The position numbers and the translations under genes are program-made. A DNA stretch of 64,000 bases from Listeria monocytogenes (GTDB lineage Bacteria > Bacillota > Bacilli > Lactobacillales > Listeriaceae). The notes beneath the pieces are model-generated. The model searched no databases, was not told the origin of the DNA, and was given only the letters and a program-made list of their open reading frames with translations. Of the stretch, positions 10,768 through 19,957 are shown in pieces (within the stretch, counting starts at the first letter, position 1; every line of letters starts with the position of its first letter). The DNA lies in the NCBI RefSeq assembly GCF_013282665.1, contig NZ_CP054041.1, positions 2,214,001-2,278,000 of the forward strand, written 5' to 3'.

Positions 10768-11592
10768 ATGGAAATCAGAGAAAGAATTTTAGCAGATATG
10801 CAAGTGGCAGAAACGATTGATGCACATGAAGAAATCCGAAAAAGTGTCGAGTTTTTAAAAGCATATTTAAAAAAGAATACGTTCTTAAAAAGCTTTGTTC
10901 TCGGGATTTCTGGGGGACAAGATTCAACTTTAACAGGAAAACTAGCACAGATGGCGATAAGCGAAATGCGAGCGGAAACGGGTGACGATGAGTACCAATT
11001 CTTCGCTGTGAGCCTACCATACGGAACACAACTAGATGAATCGGACCGTCAAGATGCTCTGAACTTTATGAAACCAGATAATCGTTTAACCGTAAATATT
11101 AAAGCCTCAGTAGATGCGAGTGTTACGGCGCTTGCGGAGGCGGGAGTTGAACTATCTGATTTTGCTAAAGGGAATGAAAAAGCGCGCGAACGGATGAAAG
11201 TACAATACGCAATTGCAGCGATGCATAAAGGCGTAGTTGTTGGAACCGATCACTCCGCAGAAGCAGTTACTGGCTTTTATACGAAATACGGCGATGGTGG
11301 AACGGATATTAACCCACTGTTCCGCTTGAATAAAAGACAAGGCAAGGCACTTCTTAAAGAGCTTGGTTGCCCAGAACATCTATATTTGAAAAAACCAACA
11401 GCAGATTTAGAAGATAATAAGCCAGCACTACCAGATGAGGTTGCGCTTGGTGTGACTTATGAGCAAATTGACGATTACTTGGAAGGCAAAGAAGTTCCAG
11501 CAGATGCTGCGGAAAAAATCGAGAACTGGTTTATTAAAACCGAACATAAACGCCATATGGCAATTACTATATTTGACGATTTCTGGAAATAG
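10768..11592 (+). CDS. nadE: NAD synthetase, ammonia-dependent
   Basis: 274 residues, the usual length of the single-domain NH3-dependent enzyme. GISGGQDST near residue 46 is the PP-loop that binds [23 protein letters not shown] near 158 is a family block. It amidates deamido-NAD as the last NAD step. RBS AGGAGG precedes the ATG, 11 bases after pncB. Confidence 0.95.
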   Translation: MEIRERILADMQVAETIDAHEEIRKSVEFLKAYLKKNTFLKSFVLGISGGQDSTLTGKLAQMAISEMRAETGDDEYQFFAVSLPYGTQLDESDRQDALNFMKPDNRLTVNIKASVDASVTALAEAGVELSDFAKGNEKARERMKVQYAIAAMHKGVVVGTDHSAEAVTGFYTKYGDGGTDINPLFRLNKRQGKALLKELGCPEHLYLKKPTADLEDNKPALPDEVALGVTYEQIDDYLEGKEVPADAAEKIENWFIKTEHKRHMAITIFDDFWK

Positions 11593-11604
11593 GAGGCTGT
11601 TTAA

Positions 11605-11913
11605 ATGAAAGTTGGTTATGGCTTATTAACTGCATTTTATACACACCCAGGAGAAAAAGACAATTTAGTGAAAATCTTGCTTGAAGCAGCAGAGGCTTTG
11701 GATGATTACAACACGTGTATCCAATATATCGTCAGTGAATCTGAAACCGAGGCAGATACAGTGTTTGTTTCTGAAATTTGGGTCGACAAAGGGCATCATG
11801 CAGCATCACTTGATAACCCAGCAGTACAAGAAACAATTGCACGCGCCAAACCGATGATAAAAGAAATAAAACAAATACAAGAATTAGACATACTCGGTGG
11901 AAAAGGCGTATAA
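11605..11913 (+). CDS. Antibiotic biosynthesis monooxygenase-like protein
   Basis: 102 residues of the small dimeric ABM (YgiN/HmoA-like) fold: an N-terminal strand VGYGLLTAFYTHPGEKDNL, a central CIQYIVSESE and VFVSEIWVDKGHHAASLDNP, the usual substrate-contacting segment. Its substrate is unknown. It follows nadE by 12 bases with RBS AGGAGG, so it probably shares the NAD operon. Confidence 0.75.
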   Translation: MKVGYGLLTAFYTHPGEKDNLVKILLEAAEALDDYNTCIQYIVSESETEADTVFVSEIWVDKGHHAASLDNPAVQETIARAKPMIKEIKQIQELDILGGKGV

Positions 11914-11926
11914 TTTTAACAACAAG

Positions 11927-11960
11927 AATGATTCTGGGACTCTCCTGGAATCATTTTTTT
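11927..11960 (+). terminator. Terminator of the pncB-nadE operon
   Basis: ATGATTC...GAATCAT stem extended inward by paired GGGA/TCCT bases, followed by seven T residues. Confidence 0.8.
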
Positions 11961-11973
11961 GGAGGGATGACAA

Positions 11974-12378
11974 ATGCAAACGTTGATGATTGTTTGTGCT
12001 GGCGGTGCGACGTCAAGCTTAATGGCACAAAATGTCGTGAAAAGTGCGACGTCGGAAGGAATAGATGCTGTTTTACTATTTCCAGATGACGTAAAATACA
12101 AAGATAGTTTCCTCAAGAAATATAGCGAGCGGGATTTAGTTGTTGTCATGGGCCCAGTCGGCGCAATTACAGCTGGCAAATTCCGTGACTACAAAGAGCA
12201 GGTCGATGCGGTTTTAGTAGCACCGCAAGTGAAATATATGTACAAAACAGTGGAGGAAGTATTAGGCGAACTAAATATTCCTTGCGCTAATATTGATTCA
12301 CTCGATTTCGGTCGGATGCGCGGGGATAAGATTCTCACGCAAGGTCTAGCCTTAATGGATGCGAAAAATTCCAAATAA
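11974..12378 (+). CDS. PTS sugar transporter IIB-like protein
   Basis: 134 residues starting with VCAGGATSSLMAQ, the phosphocysteine loop of lactose/cellobiose-type EIIB domains (Cys near residue 9). MGPVGAIT and VLVAPQVKYMY follow as in that family. It is longer than usual EIIB (about 105 residues) because of a C-terminal tail. No IIA or IIC gene is nearby, so it may be an orphan phosphocarrier or regulator. Confidence 0.75.
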   Translation: MQTLMIVCAGGATSSLMAQNVVKSATSEGIDAVLLFPDDVKYKDSFLKKYSERDLVVVMGPVGAITAGKFRDYKEQVDAVLVAPQVKYMYKTVEEVLGELNIPCANIDSLDFGRMRGDKILTQGLALMDAKNSK

Positions 12379-12409
12379 GGTGTTGCAACTTTAGAGGGGA
12401 AACGTTAAA

Positions 12410-12436
12410 ATGAAAGAAGATGAAAAGGACAAGTGA
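12410..12436 (+). other. Possible 8-codon leader ORF before guaA
   Basis: ATG at 12410 encodes MKEDEKDK followed by TGA, with AGAGGGG about 11 bases upstream. Its end overlaps a hairpin with a T-rich tail. It could be a leader peptide or chance; there are no regulatory codon runs to support attenuation. Confidence 0.2.
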
Positions 12437-12450
12437 TTTGTCCTTTTCTT
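12423..12450 (+). terminator. Hairpin upstream of guaA
   Basis: AAAAGGACAA pairs with TTGTCCTTTT and is followed by CTTATATT. It lies between the IIB-like gene and guaA. A second hairpin (AACCGCAATTTTGCGGTT, about 12467-12485) follows. Neither shows the conserved loops of a purine riboswitch. Confidence 0.6.
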
Positions 12451-12518
12451 ATATTATTGTGAAGTAACCGCAATTTTGCGGTTTCATTTTATAGATAAGG
12501 GTGGTTTTGTTTAAAATT

Positions 12519-14063
12519 ATGAAAGACTTTACCGAGCAAGAGAAAATTATCGTTCTAGATTTTGGTAGTCAGTACAATCAACTAATTACGCGCCGCATTC
12601 GTGAATTCGGTGTGTATAGTGAATTACATCCGCATACTATTACAGTTGAAGAAATGAAAGCACTAAATCCAACGGGGATTATTTTTTCAGGAGGACCTAA
12701 CAGTGTGTATGACGAAGATGCCTTCCGCGCTGACGAAAGAATCTTTGACATGGGAATTCCGATTTTAGGAATTTGTTACGGCATGCAATTAATGACAACG
12801 CACTTCGGCGGCAAAGTAGAACGTGCGAAAGACCGCGAATACGGGAAAGCGGACATTCACGTCGAAAAACCAAGTCGTTTATTTGCTGGACTACCAACCG
12901 ATCAAGTTGTTTGGATGAGTCACGGCGATTTAGTTGTCGAGCAACCAGCTGGATTTGAAGTAACAGCTACTAGTAAGTCTTGTCCAATTGCAGCTATTGC
13001 AGACGAAGAGCGTTCTCTTTACGGCGTGCAATTCCACCCAGAAGTACGTCACTCAGTTCACGGAAACGAATTACTGAAGAATTTTGCATTAAACGTTTGT
13101 GGCTGTAAAGGCGACTGGACAATGGAGAACTTTAGTGAAGTTGAAATCGCTAAAATCCAAGAAATCGTAGGCGACAAAAAAGTATTGCTTGCCCTTTCTG
13201 GCGGCGTAGATTCCTCTGTTGTTGGTGTGTTAATTCATAAAGCAATTGGCGACCAACTAACATGTATTTTCGTCGACCATGGCCTTCTTCGTAAAGGGGA
13301 AGCTGACCAAGTAATGGCAACATTACAAGGCGAATTCAACATGAACATCATCAAAGTAGATGCGAAAAAACGCTTCATGGACAAACTTGCTGGCGTTTCC
13401 GATCCAGAACAAAAACGTAAAATCATCGGTAACGAATTCATTTACGTATTCGACGATGAAGCCAACAAACTTGACGGCGTAGAATTCCTAGCTCAAGGAA
13501 CACTTTATACAGACATCATCGAAAGTGGTACAGCAACTGCCCAAACAATCAAGTCTCACCACAACGTCGGCGGTCTACCAGAAGATATGCAATTTAAACT
13601 AATTGAACCTTTAAATACACTTTTCAAAGATGAAGTTCGCGCACTAGGAACAGAACTTGGCATGCCTGACGCAATCGTTTGGCGCCAACCATTCCCGGGC
13701 CCAGGCTTAGGAATCCGCGTTCTTGGTGAAATCACGGAAGAGAAATTAGAGATTGTTCGTGATTCTGATTACATCTTGCGTGAAGAAATCAAAAATGCAG
13801 GTCTAGAGCGCGAAATCTGGCAATACTTTACAGCTCTTCCAAATATCCGTAGCGTTGGTGTTATGGGTGATGGTAGAACGTATGACCATACTGTGGTTGT
13901 ACGTGCGGTGACGAGTATTGATGGTATGACAGCAGACTGGGCACGTATTCCGTGGGATGTACTGGAGAAAATTTCGGTACGGATTGTGAATGAAGTGGAT
14001 CATGTGAATCGTGTTGTTTATGATATTACGAGTAAACCACCAGCTACGGTGGAGTGGGAATAG
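12519..14063 (+). CDS. guaA: GMP synthase (glutamine-hydrolysing)
   Basis: About 514 residues from ATG 12519; a TTG at 12507 would give 518. The N-terminal class I amidotransferase has the Cys nucleophile in GICYGMQ and GVQFHPEV with the His. The middle ATP-pyrophosphatase has [11 protein letters not shown]. The C-terminal dimerisation domain ends KPPATVEWE, as in the family. It converts XMP to GMP. The 3' end of this gene is a known integration target for Tn916-like and other elements in Listeria and other Firmicutes, and foreign genes follow here. Confidence 0.96.
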   Translation: MKDFTEQEKIIVLDFGSQYNQLITRRIREFGVYSELHPHTITVEEMKALNPTGIIFSGGPNSVYDEDAFRADERIFDMGIPILGICYGMQLMTTHFGGKVERAKDREYGKADIHVEKPSRLFAGLPTDQVVWMSHGDLVVEQPAGFEVTATSKSCPIAAIADEERSLYGVQFHPEVRHSVHGNELLKNFALNVCGCKGDWTMENFSEVEIAKIQEIVGDKKVLLALSGGVDSSVVGVLIHKAIGDQLTCIFVDHGLLRKGEADQVMATLQGEFNMNIIKVDAKKRFMDKLAGVSDPEQKRKIIGNEFIYVFDDEANKLDGVEFLAQGTLYTDIIESGTATAQTIKSHHNVGGLPEDMQFKLIEPLNTLFKDEVRALGTELGMPDAIVWRQPFPGPGLGIRVLGEITEEKLEIVRDSDYILREEIKNAGLEREIWQYFTALPNIRSVGVMGDGRTYDHTVVVRAVTSIDGMTADWARIPWDVLEKISVRIVNEVDHVNRVVYDITSKPPATVEWE

Positions 14064-14073
14064 TGATAAAAAG

Positions 14074-14113
14074 AAGCCTAGAATCCTTATTTTAAAAAGA
14101 TTCTAGGCTTTAT
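14074..14113. terminator. Terminator between guaA and the retron
   Basis: AAGCCTAGAATC pairs with GATTCTAGGCTT over a 13-base AT loop, with T tract on the + side. It lies between the convergent guaA stop (14063) and the reverse transcriptase stop (14129). Confidence 0.85.
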
Positions 14114-14128
14114 TTTACATAAAATTAA

Positions 14129-15859
14129 TTAATCATTATATTTTGTTACTATTTGATCAATGGCATCTAATAGAGGTCTAAAGTTTTCAAAATTTATATC
14201 ATCGTAATTTTTCCATACATATTTAGAGAGAGCTCTTTTTCCATAATTTTTAGTATTATTAAAAATTTTTTCGGATTTTTTAAATGTTTTTCCATTAAGC
14301 TCTGTCTTTAAGACAGCTTCTTCTAATAAATCTTCTATTTCACATTCTTTTAGTTCATTAACTAAGGGATTTGTAGCAACATACAAATTTGAAGTAATAT
14401 TTAAATAATATTTTTCCTTTAATTCCGCAATCTTATTACACTCTTTATCTATACCTATATAGTTTAGTAAATTTTTTAATGGTTTATCCTTTACACTAAG
14501 CTCGTTATCTAATATAAGTATGCATGGATTCTTAGAAGTGACATTCATTTTTTTGAACAATTCACTATAATTTGGACAATGTTTCTTCTCTTTATCAGAA
14601 ACATAGTAGTTATAGATTTGTTTCATAGTATCAGCACCATCTTTTTCTAAGCCAAAAAAATATTGCATTTTTGATACTTTTTGTGTATTTTTGTCTTTCA
14701 ATCTTTCTAAAAAGAAAATTTTGAATATAAATTCTCCATTTACTTTTTTTATTAATTTTGGATAATCTTCATAGAGGTTTTTAAGAGCACTTTTTAAATA
14801 AAGAATATCTGTAGGTCCTTCTGTTAAAATGCATGGTTTTTCATTATTAAAGAAATATTTATAAAATAGGAACTTTTGAAATTCTTTTTCCTGACCATTT
14901 AAACATCTAAAATTAAATGTCAACTCTTTATCGTTTATTTGTCTTTTTTTATTATTTACTTTATTTATGTGATTTATAAATGAAAAACGACCTTCAAGCT
15001 GTCTTAAAGTACCTTTTGTATCATTTATAGTAAAAGCGCCAGTTTTATATAAAGAGTTTGCCATTGCTCTAGTATTTTTATAAAACTCTCTAATTACATT
15101 TACTTTTTTATTTACGACCAATCCAGTAACAATTTGTCTGGATGTTTTATATTGGAGTCGAGTTTTTTTTGGATTAATTTTAAAACCAGATTGTTTAATA
15201 ATTATTTCTAATTGATAAAAAAATTCTTCTGACTTTTCTTCGAAGTTTTTATTATTTGTTGAAAAAGTTAAATCATCAGCATACCTTGAATAATCTAGTT
15301 TATATTTTTTGGCAATTTTTAATAATTTCATATCTAAAATATTGCAAATTAGATTGGTTATTATTGGAGATGACGGCGCACCTTGTGGTAGAGAACCATT
15401 GTAACATGTTAATTGAGCTAAAACTGTTGCTATATTTTTAGGGAATAAATAGCTCTTATTCTTCTCAAAATATCCTTGGACTCTTCCAAAATGAAAACTT
15501 TCAAAAAAATCTTCTAAATCTATATTAAGAACAAAACGTTTATTTTTATGTATTTCAGCATTTGTTATAATACTTTTATCTTTAGTAAAAGCATGAGAAA
15601 TATTAGATTTAATATTATTTTCAAACTGGAATATATTTTGTTGTGTTAACATTACTTTCACGATATTTCTTTGAACATCTTTTAATTCTTTCGAAGGGAC
15701 GCTAATATTTCTCTGACCTCCACTTTTTTTAGGGATTAAGAGATTTGTATATGAGTTTTCAACCTTCTTCTTATATAAAATATAAGTCAAAAATTTTTTC
15801 GGTGTTTTTAGAATTTTAGCAAGCTCTTCTAATGAATTTACATCTTCAAAAGTATCCAT
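14129..15859 (-). CDS. Retron reverse transcriptase fused to a Toprim domain
   Basis: 576 residues. The N-terminal half is a retron-type reverse transcriptase: the retron-specific NAEIH motif near residue 98, IDLEDFF just after, PQGAPSSPIITN near 164, the catalytic YADD near 195 and VTGL near 243, the VTG motif used by retrons to recognise msr. From about residue 340 a second domain has CILTEGPTDILYLKSAL (acidic Toprim motif) and CILILDNE near 445. The same RT-Toprim layout is known in retron Eco2 (Ec67), where the Toprim part is the nuclease effector in anti-phage defence. Codon use and base composition are clearly more AT-rich than guaA. The start at 15859 has GGAGGTAAATAA upstream. A msr-msd RNA lies directly 5'. 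Confidence 0.9.
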   Translation of the reverse strand: MDTFEDVNSLEELAKILKTPKKFLTYILYKKKVENSYTNLLIPKKSGGQRNISVPSKELKDVQRNIVKVMLTQQNIFQFENNIKSNISHAFTKDKSIITNAEIHKNKRFVLNIDLEDFFESFHFGRVQGYFEKNKSYLFPKNIATVLAQLTCYNGSLPQGAPSSPIITNLICNILDMKLLKIAKKYKLDYSRYADDLTFSTNNKNFEEKSEEFFYQLEIIIKQSGFKINPKKTRLQYKTSRQIVTGLVVNKKVNVIREFYKNTRAMANSLYKTGAFTINDTKGTLRQLEGRFSFINHINKVNNKKRQINDKELTFNFRCLNGQEKEFQKFLFYKYFFNNEKPCILTEGPTDILYLKSALKNLYEDYPKLIKKVNGEFIFKIFFLERLKDKNTQKVSKMQYFFGLEKDGADTMKQIYNYYVSDKEKKHCPNYSELFKKMNVTSKNPCILILDNELSVKDKPLKNLLNYIGIDKECNKIAELKEKYYLNITSNLYVATNPLVNELKECEIEDLLEEAVLKTELNGKTFKKSEKIFNNTKNYGKRALSKYVWKNYDDINFENFRPLLDAIDQIVTKYND

Positions 15860-15880
15860 ATTTATTTACCTCCAAAAAAA

Positions 15881-16020
15881 ATAGACCGTGTGGTTACTCA
15901 TTACGTTTTATAGGCAATAGCGCCTATGGTACAGTAAGGATAATGAACAAGTCTCTCTACCTTTTTTATCAAAACTTGCGAAACACAAGTTAAAAATCTA
16001 ACCACACGTCTAAAGTCTAT
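15881..16020 (-). ncRNA. Retron msr-msd RNA (predicted)
   Basis: Found by folding the segment just upstream of the reverse transcriptase. The a1/a2 repeats are 15999-16008 and 15887-15896 (CGTGTGGTT core, 10 bp), extended by ATAGAC/GTCTAT across a 6-base bulge. The msr arm is the 8-bp hairpin 15973-15991 (AACTTG/CAAGTT with a 3-base loop). The msd arm pairs 15898-15903 with 15941-15946 and 15910-15915 with 15922-15927 (ATAGGC/GCCTAT, 6-base loop). A G directly after a1 on the minus strand (15998) is the candidate branching guanosine. Exact ends of the cDNA are not determinable by eye. Confidence 0.78.
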
Positions 16021-16024
16021 TATA
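16019..16024 (-). promoter_or_regulatory. -10 box of the retron promoter
   Basis: A perfect TATAAT on the minus strand ends about 7-10 bases before the a1 repeat, which would put transcription start at or just before the msr. The -35 region is poor. Confidence 0.5.
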
Positions 16025-16404
16025 ACTTAAAATCTAATATTTGGTAGTATTTTTTATGTATTGCTTTTATATATAGTATATCGCCAAGTGTTAATCGCTC
16101 AGAGATCACTTAGAAATTTTTTCATTGGGCTACGCAAGATAACATGAAAGCGTCTTAAAGTAGGGTTTTTAATTTTATAATCAGCTGCTAATTTAAATAC
16201 TGTTCGCTGATAAAAAAGTTTATCCTTTTATTATATTGTGCTCCAATATAATATAAAACATATATATAACATTTAATAGTCTTTCATTCAGTAGACTTGA
16301 ACAAACGTTATTTTTATGGATTAATAAGCTAGTAAAAATTTTTGTTTAGAATATTTTGTGATAAAATGAACTAAAGAGAAATATTTTAAAAATAAGGAGA
16401 TTGA
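16021..16404. other. Divergent AT-rich control region, retron/Hachiman
   Basis: 384 bases without a gene between the msr and hamA. It contains the retron -10 box and a perfect inverted repeat TTATATTG-(5)-CAATATAA at 16231-16251, a possible operator. No ORF, att repeat or tRNA is visible. AAGGAG at 16394-16399 is the hamA ribosome site. Confidence 0.5.
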
Positions 16405-17562
16405 ATGAAAATGAAAGTGTTGATGCATTATACAATTTCGGAATATGTTTATAATTTATTTGAAAGCTCTGGAGAAATCACATATTCAGAGCGTGTTAAA
16501 GAGGTTGAATATTTTTATAGTACTTATAGTAGAAACCATGAAAATTTATTTTTTATTATTGCTTATACCAATAATTTAAAGGTTAAATACAGTGTAGGTA
16601 AAATTACTTATAAAAACAACAGATTTTTTTTCAATAAAGTTAGAAGTGAAATATCGAATATTCTTATAGAAGAATTAGGAATTAAAGATAATAATACCTA
16701 TGAAAAAGATTATTATTATAAAGTATTACATATTGATGACGATATAGCATTTAGAAATAAGAAATTGGATCAAATCTCTAGTAAAATAAAACTTAAGTAT
16801 TTTAGCTGGAGAGAATTAACTGCAAAGAACGAGATTTTATTCAAAAAAATTTCAAATTTAATTTTCGATAAAGGAAATATTATAAATTTAGCTACCACAT
16901 ATACTCCTGATGCAGCCTATGATGAAAGGCTAATTGTAAAGAAATGCTTTAGTGCATTAAAAAATTTGGGATTTATAAAAAAAGGGGGAATAGATACCAC
17001 GCACACTATTTTACAGGGAGATATAGGAGAATTTCTAATGCATAGTTTGGTGAGTGAATTTCTTGAAAGTAACAGTGATAAATATATTTATCCTAAACTT
17101 ATATTTAAAACAAACCCTACTATGGCTGTCTATGGTAATGATGGCTCTATCTATATACCTGAAAAAAAAGAAATATATTATTTAGAAGCTAAGTTTTATA
17201 ATAGTTTAACTGAAGCATTAAATAGAGCTGTAGACTCGCTGGAAAAACATAATGATGACTTATATGAAGATCTAAATTATAGTGCTGAATTGTTTAGAAA
17301 TATTAAAACTAATAGAACTCATGAATTAATTGAAATAACTGACGATGTAACAGAAAAATTAATTATTTTTTTAATATGCGCTGATACATATCAAGAAGCA
17401 AAAGTAAAAAAGATAATTGAAAAAAACTGTAAAGTTAAAAAACTGAAAGAGAAATTTGAAGTACTAATATTTGTTTTACCTATTTTAGATAAAGAAAATT
17501 TTCTGAAATTCTTTCAAATACAGTCTGAACTAGAAGGAGAAAAATATTATGACTTTAAATGA
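16405..17562 (+). CDS. hamA: Hachiman protein HamA (DUF1837-like nuclease)
   Basis: 385 residues. The C-terminal half resembles the DUF1837 domain: GDIGEFLMHSLVSEF near 204, NDGSIYI near 244 and YYLEAKFY near 256, followed by an alanine-containing helix ending in SLEKH. These give the E...D...ExK pattern of a PD-(D/E)XK nuclease. The gene overlaps a helicase gene by 14 bp, the gene pair defining Hachiman defence systems, in which HamA is the DNase unleashed by HamB. The N-terminal 200 residues match nothing I know. AT-rich, like hamB and the retron. Confidence 0.78.
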   Translation: MKMKVLMHYTISEYVYNLFESSGEITYSERVKEVEYFYSTYSRNHENLFFIIAYTNNLKVKYSVGKITYKNNRFFFNKVRSEISNILIEELGIKDNNTYEKDYYYKVLHIDDDIAFRNKKLDQISSKIKLKYFSWRELTAKNEILFKKISNLIFDKGNIINLATTYTPDAAYDERLIVKKCFSALKNLGFIKKGGIDTTHTILQGDIGEFLMHSLVSEFLESNSDKYIYPKLIFKTNPTMAVYGNDGSIYIPEKKEIYYLEAKFYNSLTEALNRAVDSLEKHNDDLYEDLNYSAELFRNIKTNRTHELIEITDDVTEKLIIFLICADTYQEAKVKKIIEKNCKVKKLKEKFEVLIFVLPILDKENFLKFFQIQSELEGEKYYDFK

Positions 17563-19639
17563 AGAGAAATATTTAGATATTAAAATGGATGAGTTTAGAA
17601 AAGTGGTTTTAAGAAAAGTATATGATAAAGAAACTATTCATGATGCTGTATTAGGAATTTCAGATTTAGATATTTATTCAAAGAGTGATAGTTTTTTTTC
17701 TAAATTGAACCAAGCGAATAGGCAATCTTTCATCAATCAAAATATTATCTTAACTAGCGAACAAGAAAAATGCTTAGAGTTACTCCAAAAAGGAAATCTC
17801 TTTATAAGTGCTCCCACTAGTTTTGGAAAAACGTTTATCGCTTTAGAGTATATTAAGCGTAATAGTTCAAAAATTGATGACGTGGTTTTTGTTGTACCTA
17901 CTATTGCATTAATGAATGAATTAAGAGAAAAATGCTTTACTTACTTTGGTAAAAGCTATACGTTGATTACCTCTGATGCAGAGTTAAAACAATATTATGA
18001 TACTACAAAAAAAATAATAATAGTTGTTCCAGAAAGAATTAACACAAGCTTATTTCAGCAATATTTAAATAATAAAAGAATTGATTTGTTAATTTATGAT
18101 GAAATATATAAACTTAATTCAGAAAATACGGTTAGTAAGCGCAACAAACGAAAAAGCAATGAAGATAGTAGATTAATTAAAATGAATTATATATATAAGT
18201 ATTTACTTAGTAGAGCAGATAAAATTTTATTACTTGGCCCTTTCATAAGAAGTGTTAGTTTTGCTAAATCTAATATACAGATTGAAAAATTTATAACAAA
18301 TTTAAATCTAGTATACAATGAAGTAGAATATACGCCCGAGTTAGTAAACTACTTAGGAAATCATGAGGATAAAAGATTTGTTTATTTTAAATCTCCCCAA
18401 AGCATAAAACAATTTTTAGAAAATAATAATAATGGGTATTTAGCATATAGAAGTGGAGATAACGAAATAATTGAGTGGATATCAGAAAATATACACCCAA
18501 AATGGTATTACGTTGAGTATTTAAAACAAGGCGTTGGAATTCATCATGGGGAAACACCTATATTTCTAAGAAAGTACATAGAAAATGAATTTTCACGTTT
18601 AGATGGATGTATACATACTATCCTATGTACAAGCACTCTAATTGAAGGTATAAATACACCTACTAATCAATTGGTAATAGTAGATACTCCTAGAAATGTA
18701 TTTGAATTGAATAATCTTATAGGGAGAGTGGGAAGACTAAATATAGAAAATCCTATAAGAGGAAAAGTTTTTATAACAAAACAAAGTACACTTGATATGT
18801 ATAATCCAAATGATTGGATAGATTTAAATATTGTATTTGAAAGTTTAGAAATAAGTACTACTAATGTTGAAGATGAATGTTTATATTTAGATAAGGAATT
18901 AACACAAGAGGCGAAAAATAGCGTGGATAGTTTATCTAATGAACTTAATGAAAAATTTAATATTAATTATCACGAAATAATAGAAGCTGGTATTGAATTT
19001 AGAATACTTGATAGATTTATTAAGTGTTATGATACTATAACGTCCCATAACAAAGAGTTTGATGTAATTCGTGACCTCAAATATAAAATATTGAAAGAAA
19101 ATAACTACTTGAGGGGTGTGAAATTAGATAAATATTCATTTTTTGATTCGAAAAATAAAGAAAGATATCTTTCTTTTGATCCTGTGTATTATTTACTTAC
19201 TTCTGGTAAAGGAATGAAGCAAGTAATTACTAAGTTTACTAAAAGTTATAAAGAACATACTAGTGAAGATATTAATTTATTTATTGACACATTATTCCAA
19301 ATCGATAAATTCATAAAATTTAAAATGATGAAAATGATAGCTATTTATGAATTGTTTGATAAAAAAAATTTATTTAGTAGGGATAGAAATAGAGCGTTTA
19401 TACAAAGTATTAACATGATAAAATCATATTCTGATTCGGAAGATGGATATGAAAGGATTTTAACTGATTTAGGATTCCCGAAAGAAGATATAAATTTAAT
19501 TAGCAATGAAATTGATAATTATAATGAAATAAAGGGAACCGAAAAAAAACTGCTTAAGTTATATAGAAACGGAAAGGTATTTAATCAATTGTCACCTTTT
19601 GGCAAAAATATTATTAATAAAATAAAAGATCGTGTTTAA
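17549..19639 (+). CDS. hamB: Hachiman helicase HamB
   Basis: 696-residue superfamily 2 helicase. Motif I is SAPTSFGKTF near residue 89, motif Ia VVPTIALM near 114, motif II YDEIYK near 189, LCTSTLIEGIN near 360 and motif VI LIGRVGRLN near 389. The C-terminal 250 residues are a family-specific helical region. The gene overlaps hamA, so the two are translationally coupled. The DEIY form of motif II is a variant of DExH. In the known system HamB senses DNA and controls the HamA nuclease; this is inferred here from gene pairing. Confidence 0.8.
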   Translation: MTLNEEKYLDIKMDEFRKVVLRKVYDKETIHDAVLGISDLDIYSKSDSFFSKLNQANRQSFINQNIILTSEQEKCLELLQKGNLFISAPTSFGKTFIALEYIKRNSSKIDDVVFVVPTIALMNELREKCFTYFGKSYTLITSDAELKQYYDTTKKIIIVVPERINTSLFQQYLNNKRIDLLIYDEIYKLNSENTVSKRNKRKSNEDSRLIKMNYIYKYLLSRADKILLLGPFIRSVSFAKSNIQIEKFITNLNLVYNEVEYTPELVNYLGNHEDKRFVYFKSPQSIKQFLENNNNGYLAYRSGDNEIIEWISENIHPKWYYVEYLKQGVGIHHGETPIFLRKYIENEFSRLDGCIHTILCTSTLIEGINTPTNQLVIVDTPRNVFELNNLIGRVGRLNIENPIRGKVFITKQSTLDMYNPNDWIDLNIVFESLEISTTNVEDECLYLDKELTQEAKNSVDSLSNELNEKFNINYHEIIEAGIEFRILDRFIKCYDTITSHNKEFDVIRDLKYKILKENNYLRGVKLDKYSFFDSKNKERYLSFDPVYYLLTSGKGMKQVITKFTKSYKEHTSEDINLFIDTLFQIDKFIKFKMMKMIAIYELFDKKNLFSRDRNRAFIQSINMIKSYSDSEDGYERILTDLGFPKEDINLISNEIDNYNEIKGTEKKLLKLYRNGKVFNQLSPFGKNIINKIKDRV

Positions 19640-19660
19640 TTTTTTACTGATGTTAATTAT

Positions 19661-19867
19661 CTAAAATAATTGGAAATAAGTATGCTGCAATTGTAAATCT
19701 GATTTCGAAACAGAATGAACGACAGATATAACAATATTGGCTAGTATAATGGAAACAATGATTAAGAGAATACCTATATTGGCGAGTCTTATGATTTTTT
19801 GATAATGATCTACTTGTGAAGTAAGTGGGGGAGAAGACATATCTAATTCTTCATTTTGAAAAGACAT
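19661..19867 (-). CDS. Small one-TM hypothetical protein
   Basis: 68 residues with a single hydrophobic segment (about 29-49, ANIGILLIIVSIILANIVIS) and a polar N-terminus. No clear ribosome site precedes the ATG at 19867. It lies between the defence genes and the LXG operon and may be a relic; I do not recognise it. Confidence 0.35.
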   Translation of the reverse strand: MSFQNEELDMSSPPLTSQVDHYQKIIRLANIGILLIIVSIILANIVISVVHSVSKSDLQLQHTYFQLF

Positions 19868-19905
19868 TGGATGGACTAGATTTTTATAAAAAACAACAAT
19901 TAAAA

Positions 19906-19957
19906 AAACACTTTCGTTAGATTCATGTAAAATAGAACTAACGAGGGTGTTTTTTTG
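19906..19957. terminator. Strong hairpin before the LXG operon
   Basis: AAACACTTTCGTTAG pairs with CTAACGAGGGTGTTT around a 17-base loop, with T tract on the + side and A tract on the other. It may mark the old end of an upstream gene lost on replacement by the defence genes. Confidence 0.75.

Noticed and set aside
12379..12518. Purine riboswitch before guaA
   Set aside because: The conserved loop-loop bases of the guanine aptamer are not found; only simple hairpins.
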